Part shown: piece by piece, positions 1 to 5,079 of the stretch
Position numbering within the stretch: the first letter of the stretch is position 1
Layout: the number at the start of each line of letters is the position of its first letter
Source: DASWKG01 sp036396755
GTDB lineage: Bacteria > Actinomycetota > UBA4738 > CALAEC01
Assembly: GCA_036396755.1 (NCBI GenBank)
Contig: DASWKG010000076.1
Coordinates: forward strand, 1 to 5,786
Reading direction: 5' to 3'
DNA: 5,786 nt
Translations under genes and position numbers: made by a program
Notes under the pieces: model-generated
Database searches by the model: none
What the model was told of the DNA's origin: nothing
The model's input: only the letters and a program-made list of their open reading frames with translations

Positions 1-618
1 CAGATCAAGATCGAGATGCACTTCCTGCCCGACGTGTACGTGACCTGCGAGCAGTGCAAGGGGCGGCGGTACAACCGCGAGACGCTCGAGGTGACCTACA
101 AGGGGCAGACGATCGCCGACGTCCTCGACATGAACGTCGACGACGCCCTCGGGTTCTTCCAGAACATCCCGGTGATCGCGCGGCACATGCAGACGCTGTC
201 CGATGTGGGGCTCGGCTACATCCGGCTCGGCCAGCCGGCCCCGACGCTGTCGGGCGGCGAGGCGCAGCGCGTGAAGCTCTCGTCCGAGCTGCACCGCCGG
301 GCGACCGGGCGAACGTTCTACATCCTCGACGAGCCCACGACCGGCCTGCACTTCGACGACGTGCGCAAGCTGCTCTCGGTCCTCGAGCGCCTCGTCGCGG
401 CCGGGAACACCGTCGTCGTGATCGAGCACAACCTCGACGTCATCAAGACGGCGGACTGGCTTATCGACCTCGGGCCCGAGGGTGGCGACGCGGGTGGCGA
501 GGTCGTGGCGGCCGGGCCGCCCGAGCAGGTCGCGCTCGACCCGAGGTCGCACACGGGCCGGTTCCTCGCGGAAGTGCTGGGTCTCGGAGCCGCCGAGGCG
601 GCGGCGGCGCGGGGCTGA
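1..618 (+). CDS. uvrA: UvrA, excinuclease ABC subunit A (3' part, start outside window)
   Basis: UvrA is the dimeric ATPase that recognises bulky DNA lesions and loads UvrB in nucleotide excision repair. The reading frame is already open at base 1, so the gene begins upstream; about 205 residues of a protein that is usually about 940-1000 residues long remain. The fragment opens in the C-terminal zinc-finger region: a CEQC pair (bases 46-57) is the second half of the C-x2-C...C-x2-C finger. Next come the ABC signature LSGGEAQR (247-270), the Walker B and D-loop stretch ILDEPTTGLH (322-351), and the switch histidine in VVVIEH (412-429). The frame ends at TGA 616-618 with an Ala-rich tail. All motifs of the second ATPase domain that should be present are intact, so this is a normal gene cut by the window. 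A different pathway gene, uvrC, follows after one intervening gene. Confidence 0.97.
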   Translation, partial: QIKIEMHFLPDVYVTCEQCKGRRYNRETLEVTYKGQTIADVLDMNVDDALGFFQNIPVIARHMQTLSDVGLGYIRLGQPAPTLSGGEAQRVKLSSELHRRATGRTFYILDEPTTGLHFDDVRKLLSVLERLVAAGNTVVVIEHNLDVIKTADWLIDLGPEGGDAGGEVVAAGPPEQVALDPRSHTGRFLAEVLGLGAAEAAAARG

Positions 619-656
619 GGACCGCTCCCGGTTTCGCGTCGAGGCGGGCGGCATGA

Positions 657-662
657 TAGAAA
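657..662 (+). promoter_or_regulatory. Possible -10 box (TAGAAA) for the lipoprotein gene
   Basis: TAGAAA sits 8 bases before the ATG at 671 in an otherwise GC-rich 52-base gap after uvrA. It matches TATAAT at four of six positions but lacks the final T. The overlapping CATGAT (652-657) is an alternative hexamer. No Shine-Dalgarno sequence lies before 671, so a leaderless or nearly leaderless transcript is possible. A weak TTCGCG at 633-638 is the only candidate for a -35 element. The call rests mainly on the parallel with the uvrC upstream region. Confidence 0.35.
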
Positions 663-670
663 CGCGGCCG

Positions 671-2218
671 ATGCGAAGGACCCTGCCGCTCCTGGGCGCC
701 CTCACCCTGCTGGCCGCCTCCTGCGGCCCCGGCGAGGTGCAGGTGACGTCCGCCGCCAGAGAGGACCTGGGCTTCATCCTCCAGGTCGTCGACGCGTCGG
801 GCGACTCGGGCGCCGGCATGGACATGGCCGGCGACGAGGCCGGGAACCCGCACCTCTCGTACCTCGTCTTCGATCCGCCCACGGAGCCCGGTCAGCCGCC
901 CGTCGGCATCCAGCTGGGCGTGCCGCTCCGCCCCACCGTGATGCACGCCCACCTCACCGACGGCCTCTGGACGCGGGGCCCGCTCGCCGAGGAGGCGAAG
1001 ATCGACGCCGCCCAGGACGAGACCGCGATCGACCTCGACCCCGACGGCGTGCACCACGTGGCCTGGACCGAGGGCGACCAGCTCCTCTACTCCACGAACG
1101 CGGGCGGATCGTTCTCGGAGCCCGCGAAGGTGACCACCGGGAGCATCACCGGGCTGTCGATCGCGACGAGCGACGACGGCACCCCCTGGATCGCGTTCTA
1201 CGACGAGCTGAGCGACGCCGAGGGACCGGCGGCGCTCGTCCGCGTGGCTCACCCCGACGGTGAGGACTGGGGCGTCGAGACCGCCGCGGAGGCCGACCCC
1301 TCGGCGCCGGCGACCACCGACATCGGAGCAGCCCGGGATCAGGTCCTGGTCGTCTACGGCGACGCCGGCGGCACGATGCTGGCGCGCGGCGACACCGATC
1401 CGGACACCCCGTGGGCATCGGAGGTGGCCGACCCCGACGGTGGCTACGGCGTCAGCGTGTCGGTTGACGGCGACGCCACCCCCCACCTCGCGTACTACAC
1501 CTCGAACGGCGAGGTCCGGCACGCTCACTCGGTCGAGGGCTCTCCCTGGGAGATCACCCCCGACGTCGCGCTCGCCGGTGACGCCCCCGCGAAGGGGTGG
1601 TCGACCTCGATCGACGTCGACGAGAATGGCACCCACCACATCGCCTACACGCAGGCCGACGGCATCGGCTACCGGAGCAACGCGGACGGCGAGTTCGCCG
1701 GCCGGGAGTTCGACTCGATCGCGAACGCCGTCGACCCCGAGGTGGTGGCGGGCCCCGAGGGGATCGTCCACGTGGCCTGGTACGACACGCTCGACCTGAC
1801 GCTCACGCTCGCCAGCCTCTCCAAGGACGAGCCCCTGCTGGCCGCGCCCCCGCCGGAGGACACCGGCGTCCCGCCCCCGCCCACGACCGAGCCCACCGGC
1901 CCGCCGCCCTGCGAGCCCGACGGGACCGAGTTGACGCTCACCGCACCCCCCGGAGCCGTGACCGACGGCTGGGCCGAGGACTGCCTGGCGGCCCCGGCGG
2001 GCGAGGCCTTCACCGTGGCGGTCGACAACCAGGACACGTTCCCGCACAACCTGGGCATCTACACGGCCCCGGGGGGTGACCCGTTCTTCCAGGGTGACCT
2101 CGTCAACGGGGGAGACAGCATCGACTACGAGGCCGATGCGATCGCGGACCCGGGCCAGTACTACTTCCAGTGCGACCTGCACCCCACGACGATGACCGGC
2201 ACGTTCGTCGTCGCGTAG
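671..2218 (+). CDS. Predicted lipoprotein: beta-propeller-like repeats plus C-terminal cupredoxin domain
   Basis: The product (515 residues) is probably an exported, lipid-anchored copper protein of unknown function. The N-terminus has two Arg, a hydrophobic stretch and a LAASC lipobox, which makes Cys18 the lipidated residue. Residues about 48-385 hold seven repeats built around a D/G-x-x-H-hydrophobic-A-Y/W core: NPHLSY (59), VHHVAW (127), TPWIAF (171), QVLVVY (224), TPHLAY (270), THHIAY (321) and IVHVAW (365). Their spacing of 44-68 residues suggests a seven-bladed propeller of the BNR/sialidase-like type. A Pro-rich linker (391-413) leads to a cupredoxin fold (about 415-515) with likely type 1 copper ligands His459, Cys501, His504 and Met508. 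Cys414 and Cys438 could form a disulfide. I chose ATG 671 because it gives a compact signal peptide; ATG 653 is in frame and would add six residues (MIETRP), while the open frame reaching further upstream overlaps uvrA. It could act in electron transfer or copper binding at the cell surface; the sequence does not show a partner or substrate, and no glycosidase active site is evident. Confidence 0.85.
   Translation: MRRTLPLLGALTLLAASCGPGEVQVTSAAREDLGFILQVVDASGDSGAGMDMAGDEAGNPHLSYLVFDPPTEPGQPPVGIQLGVPLRPTVMHAHLTDGLWTRGPLAEEAKIDAAQDETAIDLDPDGVHHVAWTEGDQLLYSTNAGGSFSEPAKVTTGSITGLSIATSDDGTPWIAFYDELSDAEGPAALVRVAHPDGEDWGVETAAEADPSAPATTDIGAARDQVLVVYGDAGGTMLARGDTDPDTPWASEVADPDGGYGVSVSVDGDATPHLAYYTSNGEVRHAHSVEGSPWEITPDVALAGDAPAKGWSTSIDVDENGTHHIAYTQADGIGYRSNADGEFAGREFDSIANAVDPEVVAGPEGIVHVAWYDTLDLTLTLASLSKDEPLLAAPPPEDTGVPPPPTTEPTGPPPCEPDGTELTLTAPPGAVTDGWAEDCLAAPAGEAFTVAVDNQDTFPHNLGIYTAPGGDPFFQGDLVNGGDSIDYEADAIADPGQYYFQCDLHPTTMTGTFVVA
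722..724 (+). other. Lipobox cysteine codon (predicted lipidation site)
   Basis: The TGC codon encodes Cys18 in the context L-A-A-S-C. This fits the general bacterial lipobox pattern, which allows Ala at -3 and Ser at -1, and follows a hydrophobic core (residues 5-16) and an Arg-Arg n-region. Signal peptidase II would cut before this Cys. The mature protein would then start Cys-Gly-Pro-Gly, without an Asp at +2. Confidence 0.75.
1841..1909 (+). other. Proline-rich linker between propeller and cupredoxin domains
   Basis: Residues 391-413 are rich in Pro, Thr, Glu and Gly and include runs PPP, PPPP and PPP. They separate the last propeller-like repeat from the copper domain. Such sequence is typical of a flexible extracellular tether and marks the domain boundary clearly. 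Confidence 0.75.
1910..2215 (+). other. Cupredoxin (type 1 copper) domain of the lipoprotein
   Basis: Residues 414-515 match the small extracytoplasmic cupredoxin module common in actinobacterial and Chloroflexota proteins. The order is Cys414, Cys438 in DCLAAPAG, the VDNQD-x-x-PHN strand with His459, a FFQGDLV strand, and the C-terminal ligand loop QCDLHPTTMTG (Cys501, His504, Met508). The complete His-Cys-His-Met set argues for a mononuclear type 1 site. The dinuclear CuA centre of cytochrome oxidase would need a second ligand Cys, which is absent from the loop. Confidence 0.85.
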
Positions 2219-2252
2219 CCCGCCGTTCGCTCGCCCCGGCAACGCCCGCTCC

Positions 2253-2258
2253 TAGAAT
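2253..2258 (+). promoter_or_regulatory. -10 box (TAGAAT) of a probable leaderless uvrC promoter
   Basis: TAGAAT matches the TATAAT consensus at five of six positions and ends 9 bases before the uvrC ATG. Transcription started 7-10 bases downstream would begin at or within a few bases of the ATG. No good Shine-Dalgarno sequence is present between the box and the start. No clear -35 element is visible; TTCGCT at 2226-2231 is too far (21 bases) and a poor match. Leaderless transcripts with an isolated -10 hexamer are common in actinobacteria. Confidence 0.6.
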
Positions 2259-2267
2259 GGACGGGAC

Positions 2268-4121
2268 ATGATCGATCGTCCCGCCACCTCCACCGTCCCC
2301 GACGCGCCCGGGGCGTACCTGTTCCGGGACGTCGACGGCCGCGTGATCTACGTGGGGAAGGCGAAGTCGCTCCGCAAGCGCCTCGCCTCGTACTGGTCGA
2401 GGCCCCTCCACCCTCGGACCGAGGCGATGGTCCGGAGCGCGGACCGCGTGGAGTGGATCGTGGCGCCCGGCGAGGTCGACGCCCTCCTGCTCGAGTACAA
2501 CCTCATCCAGGAGCACCGGCCTCGCTTCAACGTCCGCTACCGCGACGACAAGTCCTACCCCTCCCTGGCGATCACCGTGGGGGAGACCTGGCCGCGGGCG
2601 CAGGTGACGCGGGCGAAGCGGCGGAAGGGGGTCCGCGCGTTCGGGCCCTACGCCCACGCCTACGCCATCCGGGAGACGCTCGATTCCCTCACCCGGGTGT
2701 TCCCCGTCCGCACCTGCTCGAACGGTTTCTTCGACCAGCGGCGCCGGGCCGGGCGCCCGTGCCTCTACTACGACATCGGCCGCTGCCAGGGCCCGTGCGT
2801 GCCGGAGAAGACCGGCACCACTGCGGAGGGGTACCGCGACCAGGTCGACGGGATGATCGACTTCCTCTCGGGCAACTACCGTCCGGTCGTCGAGCGACTC
2901 GAGCGCGAGATGGGGGAGGCGGCCGGGCGGCAGGAGTACGAGGCGGCCGCGCGGGCCCGGGACCGGCTCACGGCCGCCCGCAAGGCGATGGAGTCTCAGG
3001 AGATGGTCCTGGGCCGCACCGAGAACCTGGACGTGATCGGGATGGCGGAGGACGATCTCGAGGCCGCGTTCCAGGTGTTCTTCGTCCGCCGCGGCCGCGT
3101 CATGGGCCGCCGGGGCTGGGTGGTCGACCGGGTCGAGGACCTCGACACGCCGGGGCTCGTCTCGTCGTTCCTCCGCGAGCTCTACATGGAGCGCGAGGAG
3201 GTGCCGCCCCGCGTGATGGTGCCCGCCTGGCCGGTCGACCGCGACGTGCTCGAGTCGTGGCTCGCATCCCGGCGCGGCTCCCGTGTCCGGGTGGGTGTGC
3301 CGGCCCGAGGCGAGAAGCGCCGCCTCCTGCAGGTGGTCGAGACGAACGCGAAGGAGTCGTTCCTGCGGCACAAGCTCAGGCGGGCCAGCGACTTCGCGGC
3401 GCGCTCCCGCGCGCTCTCCGAGCTGGGCGAGCGGCTCGGTCTCGCCGACCCCCCCTTGCGGATCGAGGCGTTCGACATCTCCAACCTCGGCCCGACCGCC
3501 GCCGTCGGGTCGATGGTGGTCTTCGAGGACGGCCTGCCGAAGCGATCCGACTACCGTCGGTTCGAGATCAAGGGGGTGGAGGGACAGGACGACTTCGCGA
3601 GCATGGACGAGGTCCTCCGCCGGCGGTTCTCCCGGTATCTCAAGGAGCGTGGCGACGAAGGGCCCCGCCCCCGGAAGTTCGCCTACCCGCCCTCACTCGT
3701 GGTCGTCGACGGCGGCCGCGGACAGCTCGGCGTCGCGGTCCGGGTCCTCGAGGACCTGGAGCTCTCGATCCCGGTCGTGGGGCTCGCGAAGCGGCTGGAG
3801 GAGGTCTACCTGCCCGGTCAGCCGGAGGCCCTGCGCATCCCTCGCGGCTCGGAGGCGCTGTTCGTCCTCCAGCACGTCCGCGACGAGGCCCACAGGTTCG
3901 CCGTGCAGTACCACCGGAAGCTCCGCGAGCGCCGGGCGCTCTCGTCGCCGCTCGACGAGGTTCCCGGCGTCGGGCCGGCCCGGAAGCGGGCGCTGCTGCG
4001 GCGGTTCGGGTCCCTCAAGCGGCTCGCCCAGGCCACCGAGGAGGACATCGCGGGGACCCCGGGGGTCGGCCCGTCCCTCGCCCGCGAGATCCGCGAGCGC
4101 CTCACGGCGAGGTCGGCGTGA
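2268..4121 (+). CDS. uvrC: UvrC, excinuclease ABC subunit C
   Basis: UvrC binds the UvrB-DNA complex and makes both cuts around the lesion. The 617-residue product has the usual length and all domains. The N-terminal GIY-YIG nuclease (about 12-90) reads GAY (15-17) and YVG (28-30), with Arg38 and Glu76 at the catalytic positions; it makes the 3' cut. Four cysteines (150, 165, 173, 177) match the conserved set reported to hold an iron-sulfur cluster. A UVR motif (about 207-240) contacts UvrB. The RNase H-like nuclease for the 5' cut carries the D-D-H set: Asp403 in FDISN, Asp481 in VVDGGRGQL and His542 in RDEAHRFA. Two helix-hairpin-helix motifs with PGVGP cores (566-570 and 598-602) end the protein. 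ATG 2268 gives the expected start just before PDAPGAY and lies at a good distance from a -10 box. The stop overlaps the rapZ start. Nothing is missing or truncated. Confidence 0.98.
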   Translation: MIDRPATSTVPDAPGAYLFRDVDGRVIYVGKAKSLRKRLASYWSRPLHPRTEAMVRSADRVEWIVAPGEVDALLLEYNLIQEHRPRFNVRYRDDKSYPSLAITVGETWPRAQVTRAKRRKGVRAFGPYAHAYAIRETLDSLTRVFPVRTCSNGFFDQRRRAGRPCLYYDIGRCQGPCVPEKTGTTAEGYRDQVDGMIDFLSGNYRPVVERLEREMGEAAGRQEYEAAARARDRLTAARKAMESQEMVLGRTENLDVIGMAEDDLEAAFQVFFVRRGRVMGRRGWVVDRVEDLDTPGLVSSFLRELYMEREEVPPRVMVPAWPVDRDVLESWLASRRGSRVRVGVPARGEKRRLLQVVETNAKESFLRHKLRRASDFAARSRALSELGERLGLADPPLRIEAFDISNLGPTAAVGSMVVFEDGLPKRSDYRRFEIKGVEGQDDFASMDEVLRRRFSRYLKERGDEGPRPRKFAYPPSLVVVDGGRGQLGVAVRVLEDLELSIPVVGLAKRLEEVYLPGQPEALRIPRGSEALFVLQHVRDEAHRFAVQYHRKLRERRALSSPLDEVPGVGPARKRALLRRFGSLKRLAQATEEDIAGTPGVGPSLAREIRERLTARSA

Positions 4122-5047
4122 CGCCCACCCGACGGCGTCCGGGCGGGGCCAAGAAGACAGACGCCGGACCCCTGTTCACGATCGTGACCGGGCTGTCCGG
4201 CGCCGGGCGCTCCGAGGCAGCGCACAGCCTCGAGGACCTCGGCTACTTCGTCGTCGACAACCTGCCGCCCGCGCTCATCGGCAAGCTGGTCGAGCTGGCC
4301 GACTCCGCCGGCGAGCCCTCCCGCGTCGCCATCGTGGCCGACGCGCGGGGAGGGGCGTTCTTCCCCGACCTCCAGCGGGCGCTCGAGGACCTGCGAGCCA
4401 AGCAGGTCGCGTACCGCATCCTCTACCTCGACGCGTCCAACGAGACCCTGGTGAAGCGGTTCGAGGCCTCTCGCCGGCCGCACCCGCTGGCGCCGGCCGA
4501 CCGGATGGTCGAGGGCATCCGCAAGGAGCGCGCGCTGATGGAGCGTCTCCGGGAGGAGGCCGACCTGATCATCGACACGTCGAACCTCAGCCCCCATGAG
4601 CTCCGGGACCGCGTGCGCGAGACGTTCGCCGCCGGACGGCCCGAGGGCGGCCTGCAGGTCGGGCTCGTGTCGTTCGGCTACAAGCACGGCATCCCGCGTG
4701 ACGCCGACCTCGTCTTCGACATCCGGTTCCTCCCCAACCCCCACTGGGTCGAGGAGCTCCGGCCGCTGCCGGGCACCTCGAAGGAGGTGCGTGCCTACGT
4801 GCGGGGCCGGTCGGAGTACGAGGGTTTCGTGAAGCGGCTGAAGCGTCTCCTGGACTTCGTCGTCCCCGGCTACGTGAAGGAGGGGAAGTCCTACCTCACG
4901 ATCGCGATCGGCTGCACCGGCGGCCGGCACCGCTCGGTGGTCCTCGCCGACGATCTGGCGGCCTACTTCCGCGAGGCCGGGCACCCCGTCACGGTCGAGC
5001 ACCGCGACCTCGCCCGCGGAGAGGTCGCGCCACCCCCGAATCACTAG
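4118..5047 (+). CDS. rapZ: RapZ/YvcJ family nucleotide-binding protein
   Basis: RapZ proteins bind nucleotides in an N-terminal P-loop domain. In Escherichia coli the C-terminal domain senses glucosamine-6-phosphate and the protein delivers the small RNA GlmZ to RNase E; the role in other phyla is less clear. The 309-residue product has a basic N-terminal tail of about 18 residues, then the Walker A GLSGAGRS (25-32), with Arg31 in place of the usual Lys, the family segment LEDLGYFVVDNLPP (38-51), a Walker B-like VADAR (73-77), LIIDTSNLS (150-158), DIRFLPNPHW (201-210) and the C-terminal phosphate-binding signature GCTGGRHRS (265-273). GTG 4118 overlaps the uvrC TGA by four bases (GTGA), with a weak GAGG at 4109-4112 as ribosome site; coupled translation is likely. 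No alternative start lies far enough upstream of the P-loop. The stop TAG is part of a possible promoter for the next gene. Confidence 0.96.
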   Translation: MTPTRRRPGGAKKTDAGPLFTIVTGLSGAGRSEAAHSLEDLGYFVVDNLPPALIGKLVELADSAGEPSRVAIVADARGGAFFPDLQRALEDLRAKQVAYRILYLDASNETLVKRFEASRRPHPLAPADRMVEGIRKERALMERLREEADLIIDTSNLSPHELRDRVRETFAAGRPEGGLQVGLVSFGYKHGIPRDADLVFDIRFLPNPHWVEELRPLPGTSKEVRAYVRGRSEYEGFVKRLKRLLDFVVPGYVKEGKSYLTIAIGCTGGRHRSVVLADDLAAYFREAGHPVTVEHRDLARGEVAPPPNH

Positions 5048-5050
5048 GAT
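5045..5050 (+). promoter_or_regulatory. Possible -10 box (TAGGAT) for gap, overlapping the rapZ stop codon
   Basis: TAGGAT includes the rapZ TAG stop (5045-5047). Its nine-base context CTAGGATGG (5044-5052) differs at one base from CTAGAATGG before uvrC (2252-2260). A start of transcription near 5057-5059 would leave a leader of about 21-23 bases that contains the Shine-Dalgarno sequence. No convincing -35 element is seen in the end of rapZ. Read-through from uvrC-rapZ is also possible, as no terminator separates the genes. Confidence 0.45.
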
Positions 5051-5067
5051 GGGGCCGAGTTGAGCCG

Positions 5068-5074
5068 AAGGAGG
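5068..5074 (+). promoter_or_regulatory. Strong Shine-Dalgarno site (AAGGAGG) of gap
   Basis: AAGGAGG is a near-perfect anti-16S match and lies 5 bases before GTG 5080, which fixes that codon as the gap start. The in-frame GTG at 5086 would have an 11-base spacer and is less likely. This is the only strong ribosome site in the window and suits a highly expressed glycolytic gene. Confidence 0.85.
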
Positions 5075-5079
5075 CGAAG

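Noticed and set aside
589..602. Perfect inverted repeat GCCGCC-GA-GGCGGC near the uvrA end as a terminator.
   Set aside because: It lies in the uvrA coding sequence within an Ala-rich tail, has a two-base loop before fraying, and has no T-run after it. Such GC repeats arise by chance here.
482..670. Extension of the lipoprotein frame back into the end of uvrA.
   Set aside because: It overlaps uvrA in another frame, reads as Arg-rich sequence, and would bury the signal peptide and lipobox well inside the protein.
812..1825. Reading the propeller repeats as a functional sialidase or other glycosidase.
   Set aside because: The repeats resemble BNR/sialidase-like propellers in form only. I could not find an Asp-box with the standard S-x-D-x-G-x-x-W pattern or a set of catalytic Arg residues.
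461..2242. Very long open frame on the minus strand (593 codons) opposite the lipoprotein gene.
   Set aside because: It is dominated by Arg, Gly, Val, Ala and Asp, has no recognisable motif, and lies exactly opposite a gene with clear domains. In GC-rich DNA with G/C third positions, stop-free antisense frames are expected. The same applies to the minus-strand frames at 2103-3371, 3818-5044 and 5044-5658.
2219..2267. Possible terminator or small RNA between the lipoprotein gene and uvrC.
   Set aside because: No stem of useful length followed by a T-run is visible, and the 49 bases are accounted for by the promoter-like box and spacing.
2453..4117. Upstream extension of the rapZ frame through most of uvrC, which would give an 864-residue fusion protein.
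   Set aside because: The part before 4118 is an out-of-frame reading of uvrC with low-complexity Arg/Gly/Pro/Ala sequence. Recognisable RapZ sequence begins only after the GTG at 4118.
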